Below, in pieces: positions 7,201-13,400 of a stretch of DNA of 27,218 bases. Every line of letters begins with the position of its first letter. Within the stretch, counting starts at the first letter, position 1. The position numbers and the translations under genes are program-made. Source of the stretch: DALYDP01 sp964348685. GTDB lineage: Bacteria > Patescibacteriota > Gracilibacteria > Peribacterales > Peribacteraceae. The DNA is taken from assembly GCA_964348685.1 (NCBI GenBank), contig CAYGDM010000006.1:1-27218 (forward strand), given 5' to 3'. Under the pieces are notes generated by a model. It searched no databases. It was not told where the DNA came from and saw only the letters and a program-made list of their open reading frames with translations.

Positions 7201-9006
7201 TTTTTTTGCGAATCGCAATGCCACCTCAAAGTTGCTGACGGCGACGTCCGGGTTGGAAAAATGTCCCAAATGACCGGAGTCAAACCAATGCGCCTCAATG
7301 GATTTTCCCGCCTTCTCCATAGCCGCGACAAAATTCTCGACCTGTCGCGCGGGACAACGCGTGTCATTTTTCGCGTGGATGACCAACACGGGCGCGACGA
7401 TGTCATCAACGTAGGTCATCGGCGAGGACGAAGAGTACGTATCCCCCGCTTCGTCCGGCGTACCGCCGAACAATTCGTGATCGAGCGTTTTCATCGAAGG
7501 CGCCTCGTCTTCATACGACGCGACGGTATCCGCGACAGGAATGCCGGCGATGCCCGCGGCCCATAATTTCGGATGCAGACCGAGCGTCAGCAGCGTGATG
7601 AACCCTCCCCACGACCAGCCGGTGAGAATGATCTTTCCGGGGTCGGCGATGCCGGATTCTGTGAGGTATGTTCGCGCGGCGACCATATCCAACGCTTCGA
7701 GCATGCCCGGTTTGCCACGAATGGACGTCATGAACCGCTCGCCGAACGACGTGGAACCCGAATAATTCACCGCCATAAAACCATATCCCTCTTCCAACCA
7801 CATCAGCGCCTCGGGCACGAAGACATCGAGTGAAACGCTATGCGGTCCGCCGTGCGCGGAAATGACGAAAGGGGCCGACCCCGCCGCGTTCGAAGGGCGC
7901 ATCATCCATGCTTGAATCGTATGACCGCTCTCTGAAGGAAACCGTACTTCTTCCCACGCGGCATCCGCCGACGGCGCGTCTTTCGGGTACAAGGAAACGG
8001 GCATCGCCGATTCTCCGCGGGGATCGATCACCGCAATGCACGGCGGATGGCCCGCATTCTCCCACTGCACGACGATCTCCTGGTTCGACGTGATAGAAGC
8101 GGAGCCATACCACGATAAGACGGACCCCGTCTTGAGCAGAACATCTTTCGCCTCATTCGTCGAAAAAGCGTAGAGGAGCAGCTTCTGGCGCGCTTCGTTG
8201 TCGTTTGAAAGAAGCAGGTGGCCGCTCGACTCTTCGTAAAAGAGCGGATACACGTCACCGGCTATCTTTCCGAGAGACAGCTCCGTGACCTCAGCGGACC
8301 GAAGATTCAGGAGTATCGGCCTCTTGTACTCCTTCTCCCTGCACGTCGCGATGATCGTCGATTCATCCGACCCGAAAAATGCGATAGGTTGTACATCCTC
8401 ATATCGTGAAGGCGCATTCACCGTATGGATTTCCCCTTTCTCTTGATCAAAAAACTTGATGTGGCGATGCACGACGGAACGCGCGACATCTTCCTCGGAA
8501 AAACAGACAAGATTGCCAGAGGCGGACACCAGCGGGGTATCGATGAAATTCGCGCTCTCGTACACAAGCTCCGGCTTACCGAAAGATCCATCATCCGCGA
8601 CGGTAAGCCGGTACACGCGATGCACGTCGTTGGCGGCACCGGTCCACGCATAGACGGACTCGTCGGCACTCGTCCGTACGAACATGCCGGAGTACGCGGG
8701 TTCATCCGGACTGATGCATTCTTTCGGACCACCCTTGAAAGGCACGCGGACGAAACGGCCGACTTCGCTGCCATCTTCGTCATCTAAATAGAAAATCCAA
8801 TTCCCAGCAGATGAAATACTGCCGAACACTTTGCCGCCTTTTTCGTTCGACAACCGCCGGCTTTCGCCCGTTGCACGATGGTACGAGTACAGCTGATGAC
8901 TTCCTCCGGCGTTGTGCACCACGAGCATTTTCTCCGAATCGTTGCGCGCGGCTTCGCTCCAATACACCGAAGGCCACCGAAAGCGCTGTTGCCAGTTTTT
9001 CTCCAT
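7159..9006 (-). CDS. S9 family prolyl-oligopeptidase-type serine peptidase
   Basis: This is a 615-aa protein with an N-terminal beta-propeller (repeated strands, about residues 20-360) and a C-terminal alpha/beta-hydrolase domain. The catalytic triad is visible: Ser465 in GWSWGG, Asp548 in HAKNDTRCP and His579 in SGHLGH. No signal peptide is seen, so it is likely cytoplasmic. S9 enzymes cleave short peptides, often after proline. The start at 9006 is chosen because a TATACT -10 box lies nine bases upstream; ATG at 9039 is the alternative but abuts a strong hairpin. The last 13 residues (WLPELDSNQQPPR) are read from the antisense strand of tRNA-Asn, whose anticodon loop supplies the TAA stop. 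It lies downstream of a candidate RiPP precursor on the same strand, so a role in leader removal or product turnover is possible (inference). Confidence 0.9.
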   Translation of the reverse strand: MEKNWQQRFRWPSVYWSEAARNDSEKMLVVHNAGGSHQLYSYHRATGESRRLSNEKGGKVFGSISSAGNWIFYLDDEDGSEVGRFVRVPFKGGPKECISPDEPAYSGMFVRTSADESVYAWTGAANDVHRVYRLTVADDGSFGKPELVYESANFIDTPLVSASGNLVCFSEEDVARSVVHRHIKFFDQEKGEIHTVNAPSRYEDVQPIAFFGSDESTIIATCREKEYKRPILLNLRSAEVTELSLGKIAGDVYPLFYEESSGHLLLSNDNEARQKLLLYAFSTNEAKDVLLKTGSVLSWYGSASITSNQEIVVQWENAGHPPCIAVIDPRGESAMPVSLYPKDAPSADAAWEEVRFPSESGHTIQAWMMRPSNAAGSAPFVISAHGGPHSVSLDVFVPEALMWLEEGYGFMAVNYSGSTSFGERFMTSIRGKPGMLEALDMVAARTYLTESGIADPGKIILTGWSWGGFITLLTLGLHPKLWAAGIAGIPVADTVASYEDEAPSMKTLDHELFGGTPDEAGDTYSSSSPMTYVDDIVAPVLVIHAKNDTRCPARQVENFVAAMEKAGKSIEAHWFDSGHLGHFSNPDVAVSNFEVALRFAKKWLPELDSNQQPPR

Positions 9007-9015
9007 ACGGTCAGC

Positions 9016-9021
9016 AGTATA
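9016..9021 (-). promoter_or_regulatory. -10 box TATACT before the S9 peptidase
   Basis: TATACT on the minus strand is nine bases upstream of ATG 9006, just after the 9045-9070 hairpin. It suggests an independent, nearly leaderless promoter for the peptidase. Confidence 0.45.
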
Positions 9022-9044
9022 CAGCTTTGGAACTTTCATAAAAC

Positions 9045-9070
9045 GACCCCCTGCCAATCGGCAGGGGGTC
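9045..9070 (-). terminator. Strong hairpin between precursor gene and peptidase
   Basis: GACCCCCTGC (9045-9054) pairs perfectly with GCAGGGGGTC (9061-9070). The inner C9055-G9060 pair leaves a 4-base loop. On the minus strand the hairpin is followed by CGTTTT, a short T tract. It sits 31 bases after the 52-aa gene's stop and before the peptidase start, so it acts as a terminator or a partial, read-through terminator. Confidence 0.6.
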
Positions 9071-9101
9071 TTCTTTCCATCAGCCGAACGAAGCGGCCAG
9101 T

Positions 9102-9260
9102 CTAATTTTCGCGCTGGTGCTTCTTCGGACTCGGGATGGCTCCGTCACGATGCGTCCGCGTCTGCGAATCGCTGTCGTACTCACCCTGGTCGCCTGCATC
9201 GGGCAGGTTTTCCATAAGGCGCAGGAGCATGGAAGGAACGGGCTGCGGATTGCGATTCAT
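9102..9260 (-). CDS. Candidate graspetide (omega-ester RiPP) precursor peptide, 52 aa
   Basis: This 52-aa open frame is divergent from a graspetide-type ATP-grasp ligase. The N-terminal half carries S-M-L-L-R-L-M-E-N (residues 10-18). This is spaced like the microviridin leader helix PFFARFLE, with hydrophobics, then Arg, two hydrophobics and Glu. The C-terminal half is polar and rich in possible ester/amide-forming residues: D21, D24, E27, D29, D31, D39 and E51 as acids; S30, S32, T34, T36, S44 and K46/K47 as acceptors. The start at 9260 is chosen from AAAGG (9268-9272) seven bases upstream. A TTGACA-17-TATTGT promoter lies about 60 bases upstream. Longer in-frame starts exist (ATG 9359, 9344) but precede that promoter. 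Precursor identity is inference: the peptide is short, and core boundaries and linkages are unknown. It could be an unrelated small protein or a chance frame. Confidence 0.55.
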   Translation of the reverse strand: MNRNPQPVPSMLLRLMENLPDAGDQGEYDSDSQTRTHRDGAIPSPKKHQREN

Positions 9261-9323
9261 TGATATGCCTTTCGTCGCAAGCCAGAGAAATAATGCACGC
9301 ACAACGATATGCGTGCTATTGGC

Positions 9324-9352
9324 ACAATAATACCTTATTTCCATTATGTCAA
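9324..9352 (-). promoter_or_regulatory. Promoter of the candidate precursor gene
   Basis: On the minus strand a perfect -35 TTGACA (9352-9347) is separated by 17 bases from TATTGT (9329-9324). The predicted start near 9317 gives a leader of about 57 bases. This is the best -35 match in the window. Confidence 0.6.
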
Positions 9353-9360
9353 ACTTCATT

Positions 9361-9406
9361 TATAATGCCATCAGTCTGACCTTTCTCATCACCACCCAAT
9401 CGGAGA
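9361..9406 (+). promoter_or_regulatory. -10 TATAAT and Shine-Dalgarno site of the ATP-grasp gene
   Basis: TATAAT is perfect at 9361-9366. GGAGA lies at 9402-9406, seven bases before ATG 9414. The region is AT-rich compared with its surroundings. Unlike most genes here, this one has a real leader (about 40 bases) and a Shine-Dalgarno site. Confidence 0.55.
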
Positions 9407-9413
9407 AATCCAC

Positions 9414-10358
9414 ATGTCGACCGTCCTTATCGTTTCGCACCAACAAGGCTTCGAATCGGATCCCATTATCGATGAACTGCGTGAACGCAACATTCCCGTC
9501 TTTCGCTACAACCAGGATGACGGCGCGATCGTATCGTCCGCATCGTCAGGCATAGGCGAAGAATGTTCGCTGTCGCTCACATGCGACGGAAAGACGCTAT
9601 CGGGAAAAAATGTAAGCGTGGCGTGGTTCCAGCAACCGCCGCCGTACCACGGGCAACCCATGAACGACGCGGAATGCCTTCAACGCGTCACGCTCGAAAC
9701 AATGAACCGTGCCGTTTTTTCCAGTCTCGGATGCCCGTGGTTCAATAGTTTCGACAACGTCATGCTTGCGGGAAACAAAGTGCTCCAACTGCACGCGGCG
9801 CGGGCGATCGGATTACCGCTGATGGAAACTCTCGTCAGCAACCAGCCGGCCGCGATCCGAGAATTCTGCGCGCAAGGACCGACGATCGCGAAAAACCTCG
9901 CGACGCCGTGGCTCGCGCAAGGAAACAAAACCACGGCGGCGTTCGCCAAGTTAGTGCAACCGTCGTGGCTGGAGAACGACGCGGAATTGTCTTTCGCGCC
10001 CGTCATCTACCAACGGTTCTGCGAACGCGCGAGGGATTACCGCGTAGTGGCGGTCGGAGGAAAATACTACTCCGTCTGCTGCACCCCCACGGATGGACAA
10101 AAGGAAGACGTACGGCGCTCCGATCACACGGGAGAAGGATATGAAACCTGCGAATTGGATCGTGCGTTCACATCCAAACTCGAGGCGCTCATGGACCGGC
10201 TCGGCATCGATTACTGCTCCGCCGACTTCATGGAAGATTCCGGAGGAAATATCTATTTCTTGGAAGCGAACATTTGCGGGGCATGGTGGTGGGTAGACCG
10301 GTATTACAACGGCGAAATCTGCCGAAGCATTACCGAACAGATCATCCGGAAGATGTAA
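9414..10358 (+). CDS. MvdC/MvdD-type ATP-grasp ligase (graspetide maturase-like)
   Basis: The 314-aa product has the usual length for this family, whose enzymes activate Asp/Glu side chains with ATP and join them to Ser/Thr (ester) or Lys (amide) of a precursor peptide. Seen: an N-terminal pre-ATP-grasp half with VLIVSHQQ and PVFRYNQDD; AWFQQPPP; SLGCPWFNSFDNVMLAGNK followed by LQLHAARAIGLPLMETLVSN, very like the MvdD segment (PWxN...NKxxQLxxAxxxGLxxPxTLxTN); a YQRF...DYRVVAVGGKYYSV strand pair; and the metal/ATP region SADF (D271) and FLEANICG (E284, N286). An ATP-grasp enzyme with a free-standing substrate other than a peptide is possible. The gene is divergent from a 52-aa open frame with a leader-like motif. 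It has a Shine-Dalgarno site and is followed by a hairpin terminator. Confidence 0.85.
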   Translation: MSTVLIVSHQQGFESDPIIDELRERNIPVFRYNQDDGAIVSSASSGIGEECSLSLTCDGKTLSGKNVSVAWFQQPPPYHGQPMNDAECLQRVTLETMNRAVFSSLGCPWFNSFDNVMLAGNKVLQLHAARAIGLPLMETLVSNQPAAIREFCAQGPTIAKNLATPWLAQGNKTTAAFAKLVQPSWLENDAELSFAPVIYQRFCERARDYRVVAVGGKYYSVCCTPTDGQKEDVRRSDHTGEGYETCELDRAFTSKLEALMDRLGIDYCSADFMEDSGGNIYFLEANICGAWWWVDRYYNGEICRSITEQIIRKM

Positions 10359-10373
10359 TACGTCTTCCACACA

Positions 10374-10401
10374 ACGCGCCGCCCATGAGGGCGGCGTGTT
10401 T
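10374..10401 (+). terminator. Intrinsic terminator-like hairpin after the ATP-grasp gene
   Basis: ACGCGCCGCCC (10374-10384) pairs with GGGCGGCGTGT (10389-10399), with one G-T pair and an ATGA loop. A short T tract follows (10399-10401). Confidence 0.6.
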
Positions 10402-10421
10402 ACCATGTTCACAATTGAGCA

Positions 10422-10450
10422 CGAACCGCCTGAACCACGTCGAGCCATTT
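10422..10450. repeat. 29-bp direct repeat, copy 1 (left of deaminase gene)
   Basis: The unit begins CGAACCGCCTGAA and ends CACGTCGAGCCATTT. It differs by one base (C/T) from copy 2 at 10939-10967. The repeat period is 517 bases and the unit in between holds exactly one gene. Confidence 0.85.
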
Positions 10451-10454
10451 TGTG

Positions 10455-10460
10455 TATACT
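10455..10460 (+). promoter_or_regulatory. -10 box TATACT before the deaminase
   Basis: TATACT is followed by 11 bases and then ATG 10472, predicting a leader of about five bases. No Shine-Dalgarno site is seen. Confidence 0.5.
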
Positions 10461-10471
10461 ACCTCACCACT

Positions 10472-10927
10472 ATGGAAAAAACCGACCACGATTGGATGAT
10501 CGAAGCGATCGAGCTTTCAAAACAATGCCCTCCGGCGGAAACGTTCAACGTGGGATGTCTCGTACTGAACGCGGAAGGGAAATTGGTCGCGTCAGGGTTC
10601 AGTCGGGAACGCGATGGCGGCGTACACGCAGAGGAAACGGCGTTGGCGAAAGTTGACGAAGACAGATTGCTCGTCGAAGGAGGGACATTATATTCCACGT
10701 TGGAACCGTGCCATCCACGATTATCCGGGAAAACATCGTGCACGCAGCACATCATTAATCATAAAATTCGACGCGTCGTGTACGCAGCGAAGGAGCCAAA
10801 ATTCTTCGTAGTGTGCAAAGGCGCAGAAACGTTGACCGAGCGCGGCATCGAAGTAATCCATCTGCAGGAACTGGAGGAACTCGTACAGGAGATCAATGTG
10901 CACATCTTCCGCAATCTTCCAGAATAA
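10472..10927 (+). CDS. RibD/dCMP-type cytidine deaminase-fold protein
   Basis: The 151-aa zinc deaminase domain has the metal-binding motifs HAEE (H52, catalytic E54) and EPC...SC (C80, C90), with the RibD-like run SCTQHIINHKIRRVVYA after the second Cys. These enzymes deaminate cytosine or a pyrimidine derivative. The protein is the deaminase domain alone, without a RibD reductase domain. The RibD deaminase normally has one residue fewer between the two cysteines. It is flanked closely by 29-bp direct repeats (21 bases before the ATG and 11 after the stop). That suggests the gene sits in a small mobile or duplicated unit. The substrate could be a free nucleotide, a riboflavin intermediate or another amine; the sequence does not decide. 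Confidence 0.85.
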   Translation: MEKTDHDWMIEAIELSKQCPPAETFNVGCLVLNAEGKLVASGFSRERDGGVHAEETALAKVDEDRLLVEGGTLYSTLEPCHPRLSGKTSCTQHIINHKIRRVVYAAKEPKFFVVCKGAETLTERGIEVIHLQELEELVQEINVHIFRNLPE

Positions 10928-10938
10928 CCGGGCGTATT

Positions 10939-10967
10939 CGAACCGCCTGAATCACGTCGAGCCATTT
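10939..10967. repeat. 29-bp direct repeat, copy 2 (right of deaminase gene)
   Basis: This is the same unit as 10422-10450 with one mismatch. It lies between the convergent 3' ends of the deaminase and Nudix genes, so it is not there as a promoter element. Confidence 0.85.
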
Positions 10968-10969
10968 CA

Positions 10970-11377
10970 TCACATCGCACCCAAAATCGCCTTCTTCAAT
11001 CCCGGCGGAACGATGTTGATGGTTTCGACGTCGCTCCGTTCCGCAAAAACGATCTCGCTCGTATCCGACGGATCGCTGTTGAGCATGCGGGGATCGTTCC
11101 CCGAGCCAATATCCCCCGAACGGTACGCGCACAGGAAAAAGTGTTGTTCATTGTGCTCGTTGTAGACGTGGTTCGTGAGCTGGAAGAGTTTTTCGCCGAC
11201 ATCCACGTCGATGCCGATTTCCTCCTGCACCTCCCTTTTCACCGCTTGCTCGAGCGACTCCCCTTCTTCAACCTTGCCGCCCGGCGTCACCCAATATTCC
11301 TTGTTCCCGCGCTTGCGACGAATAAGGAGCACGTGCTGATCCATGATGATGATCGCCCTGGAACTAACGCGTGCCAT
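10970..11377 (-). CDS. Nudix hydrolase
   Basis: The 135-aa product carries a complete Nudix box: G34 x5 E40 x7 R48 E49 V x E52 E53 x G55 I. This is the Mg-binding catalytic helix of enzymes that split nucleoside diphosphates linked to another group (for example oxidised nucleotides or NDP-sugars). The start at 11377 (MARVSS) is chosen because TACTAT ends six bases upstream; longer in-frame starts run back through that promoter into the next gene's region. It converges with the deaminase and ends beside direct-repeat copy 2. The substrate cannot be told from sequence. Confidence 0.88.
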   Translation of the reverse strand: MARVSSRAIIIMDQHVLLIRRKRGNKEYWVTPGGKVEEGESLEQAVKREVQEEIGIDVDVGEKLFQLTNHVYNEHNEQHFFLCAYRSGDIGSGNDPRMLNSDPSDTSEIVFAERSDVETINIVPPGLKKAILGAM

Positions 11378-11383
11378 GGTCAC

Positions 11384-11389
11384 ATAGTA
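11384..11389 (-). promoter_or_regulatory. -10 box TACTAT, predicted leaderless promoter of the Nudix gene
   Basis: On the minus strand TACTAT is followed by six bases and ATG 11377. Confidence 0.5.
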
Positions 11390-11434
11390 CATATATCCGC
11401 GAGGAAGCCTTGAACGATTCAAAGAAGCGAAAAT

Positions 11435-11449
11435 ACGTCGAGCCATTTT
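11435..11449. repeat. 15-bp partial copy of the deaminase-flanking repeat
   Basis: ACGTCGAGCCATTTT is identical to 10437-10451, the right part of copy 1 plus the following T. Here it precedes the promoter of the copper-island secreted protein. Confidence 0.6.
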
Positions 11450-11467
11450 GATGAGAGAAATTAGGTA

Positions 11468-11473
11468 TATACT
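11468..11473 (+). promoter_or_regulatory. -10 box TATACT, predicted leaderless promoter of 11481
   Basis: TATACT is followed by seven bases and GTG AAA at 11481. The same TATACT...GCGC(C)GTGAAAC layout precedes the paralogue at 25944. Confidence 0.55.
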
Positions 11474-11480
11474 ATGGCGC

Positions 11481-11846
11481 GTGAAACACTTCGCCCTCCT
11501 GGCTCTCGGCACCAACCTTCTGCTCGGCAACCTCTGCATGATGCCGATGGCGATGGCCGAGGACATGCCCGATATGCCGGGAATGAATCACGACATGAGC
11601 GCGATGGCATCGCATGAAAACCCGGACGATCAGACGCGAAGCGGTATGCCGTGCGACGGCGAACATTGCTTCACCCACGCGCTGCCGACCCAAACATCGC
11701 TGCACATCAACGGCGTGTTCGTCGCGATCGTCCCCACATCTCCAAACATCGTAGAATTGTCGCCAGCAGATCAGCTACCCATGCCGGTTTCCACGGCTCC
11801 ACCCGGCCACATAACGCACGTCGATACGATCGTGATGAGGAATTGA
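11481..11846 (+). CDS. Small secreted Met/His-rich protein with PCxxxxC motif (copper island)
   Basis: The 121-aa product has a signal peptide (LALGTNLLLGNLCMMPMAMA) followed by a Met/His/Asp-rich stretch (DMPDMPGMNHDMSAM), a composition typical of periplasmic Cu(I)-binding segments. It then has PCDGEHC and a proline-rich C-terminus ending in VMRN. The GTG start is supported by the -10 box seven bases upstream; ATG 11451 and TTG 11448 lie upstream of that box. It shares its signal-peptide core, Cys pair and VMR(N/L) end with 25944-26354. It is upstream of, and in line with, the HMA-TauE-cupredoxin gene. Metal binding outside the membrane is the likely role, by composition and context; the family is not recognised. 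Confidence 0.72.
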   Translation: MKHFALLALGTNLLLGNLCMMPMAMAEDMPDMPGMNHDMSAMASHENPDDQTRSGMPCDGEHCFTHALPTQTSLHINGVFVAIVPTSPNIVELSPADQLPMPVSTAPPGHITHVDTIVMRN

Positions 11847-11851
11847 AGAAT

Positions 11852-11878
11852 ACGGTGAATTCGTACCGTTGTAACGGT
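11852..11878 (+). promoter_or_regulatory. Candidate operator of the copper operon
   Basis: ACCGTTGTAACGGT (11865-11878) is a perfect dyad with a 2-base centre. An extra half-site ACGGT (11852-11856) pairs with the following ACCGT across eight bases. The dyad occupies the place of the -35 element for TATTCT 11888-11893, where a repressor or activator would act. No regulator gene is in the window. Confidence 0.5.
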
Positions 11879-11887
11879 TTTTACTTG

Positions 11888-11893
11888 TATTCT
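11888..11893 (+). promoter_or_regulatory. -10 box TATTCT, predicted leaderless promoter of the copper operon
   Basis: TATTCT is followed by eight bases and ATG 11902. It lies just downstream of the ACCGTT/AACGGT dyad. Confidence 0.55.
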
Positions 11894-11901
11894 CTTCTCG
11901 C

Positions 11902-13251
11902 ATGTCACAAGCATCAGAACACCACAAGCGCGCGTCCCTCACGATCGAGGGAATGCACTGCGCCAGCTGCGAACTCATGGTTGAACGGAAACTGAAGGCC
12001 GTTCCGGGAATTCTCAGCGTGAACGTCGACCACACGACGGGCTGCGCATCGATCGAAGCGGATACGAACAATCTTCCGAAAGAGGAAGACATCGCGGCTG
12101 CGATACACAAAGCCGGGTATTCCCTGAGCAACGGTGCTGCCGTCATGACCGGCACGCAGCGAAAATGGCTCGAAATCGGCGGCTCTTTCCTGGCGATCTT
12201 CGCCATCTATCACCTTCTGAAAGTCTTCGACATCGTCTCGCTCGCCCCTTCCACGTCGGACGCACTGACGCTGGGCGGCGTGCTGATCATCGGCCTGATA
12301 GCCGGCACGACCAGTTGTTTAGCCGTCACGGGCGGCCTGCTGCTCGCTCTCGCCGCGAAGCACACCGAAGTGCACGGATTGGAAACCCCTTCGCAAAAAT
12401 TTCGCCCGCTCCTGCATTTCAACGTCGGCCGTCTTGCGTCGTACTTCGTACTCGGTGGTCTTGTCGGGCTGCTCGGGCAATCACTCTCGCTCACGCCGAA
12501 AATGACAGGGTACGCGAACATCGCCGTCGCATTGGTAATGCTCTACTTCTCGCTGACCATTCTTCGTATTCTCCCCAAAGGCGCGCATATCCGCCTGCCG
12601 AAGAAATTCAGCCGGTGGATCTCGAACCTCGCGGACAGCGATCATCCCGCCGCGCCCGCAACCCTCGGCGCGCTCACGTTCTTTCTGCCGTGCGGATTCA
12701 CGCAATCGCTGCAACTCGTGGCGCTCGGATCCGGCAGCTTCATGACCGGCGCGGCGATCATGTTCACGTTCGCGCTCGGCACCTTGCCGTCGCTCCTCGG
12801 CCTCAGCGCGCTCTCGTCGACGCTCAAAGGACCCTCTTCGCGCCTCTTCCTCCGCTTCTCCGGGGCGCTGGTGCTCGTGCTTGCGCTCTTTAACCTTCAG
12901 AGCGGATTTGCGCTGGCAGGCATCGATCTTGCCCAACCGTTCGCCGGAAGTGTCCAACAAGGTTCCGTTCCCGCACCCTCTAAAAAAGGAATCCAGGAAG
13001 TGTCGATGAAAGTGACGAGCAACGGATACGCCCCCGATTCAATCGCGATCACCGCCGGAATTCCGGTTCGATGGAAGATCGACGGCACGCAGGCCGCCGG
13101 TTGCACGAGCATCATGACAATTCCCGATCTTGGGATTTCCCAGGCGCTCGGTAAGGGCGAAAACATCATCGAATTCACCGCACCGACGAAAGGAAAACTC
13201 GCGTTCATGTGCTCGATGGGCATGGTGCGCGGGTCGTTCACCGTTCTGTAA
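11902..13251 (+). CDS. HMA - TauE/SafE (DsbD-like) membrane - cupredoxin fusion protein
   Basis: The 449-aa product has three parts. Residues 10-75 are a heavy-metal-associated domain with GMHCASC (C20, C23). Residues about 90-340 are six or more helices of the TauE/SafE, COG2836-like type, with conserved-looking SC (C139) and LPCG (C264) in the membrane, as in DsbD-like domains. Residues about 365-449 are a cupredoxin domain with C401 and FMCSMGM (C437, M439, M441) as likely copper ligands. The arrangement suggests copper is taken from the cytoplasmic HMA domain through the membrane to an outer cupredoxin, or used in copper delivery to cuproenzymes. It heads an operon of at least four genes down to CopA (11902-15943), with a dyad at its promoter. 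Confidence 0.88.
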   Translation: MSQASEHHKRASLTIEGMHCASCELMVERKLKAVPGILSVNVDHTTGCASIEADTNNLPKEEDIAAAIHKAGYSLSNGAAVMTGTQRKWLEIGGSFLAIFAIYHLLKVFDIVSLAPSTSDALTLGGVLIIGLIAGTTSCLAVTGGLLLALAAKHTEVHGLETPSQKFRPLLHFNVGRLASYFVLGGLVGLLGQSLSLTPKMTGYANIAVALVMLYFSLTILRILPKGAHIRLPKKFSRWISNLADSDHPAAPATLGALTFFLPCGFTQSLQLVALGSGSFMTGAAIMFTFALGTLPSLLGLSALSSTLKGPSSRLFLRFSGALVLVLALFNLQSGFALAGIDLAQPFAGSVQQGSVPAPSKKGIQEVSMKVTSNGYAPDSIAITAGIPVRWKIDGTQAAGCTSIMTIPDLGISQALGKGENIIEFTAPTKGKLAFMCSMGMVRGSFTVL

Positions 13252-13269
13252 TTCTTCACCCACTTTTGT

Positions 13270-13398
13270 ATGGCAATCGACTGGAAAGACACCTCCGCTT
13301 CGCGCTCCGCATCCAATGGGTCCAACCCCTGGCTTGCAATCTCGATCGGACTCATCGGATTGATCATCGGCTACGTACTTCCTTCCTACCTCTCCTGA
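13270..13398 (+). CDS. 42-aa single-pass membrane peptide (DsbA-anchor-like)
   Basis: This short gene lies between the cupredoxin fusion and the CopZ-like gene (18 bases after one stop, 2 before the next ATG). A polar Ser-rich N-terminus of about 19 residues is followed by one membrane helix, PWLAISIGLIGLIIGYVL (residues 20-37). Over 19 positions, 14 match the N-terminal anchor of the DsbA-like protein at 26429 (PWFAVSIGLLGLIIGYGL). The match across two loci and the operon spacing argue for a real gene. It may be a membrane adaptor or metal-transfer partner; function unknown. Confidence 0.7.
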   Translation: MAIDWKDTSASRSASNGSNPWLAISIGLIGLIIGYVLPSYLS

Positions 13399-13400
13399 TT

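Noticed and set aside
9136..9330. Plus-strand 64-aa frame opposite the candidate precursor
   Set aside because: It has no promoter or Shine-Dalgarno site and no leader-like motif. The minus-strand frame has all three.
10437..11449. ACGTCGAGCCATTTT as a shared promoter operator
   Set aside because: Its distance to the -10 box differs between copies (3 and 18 bases), and the third occurrence, which shares only the first 14 bases, lies between convergent gene ends. A repeat element is the simpler reading.
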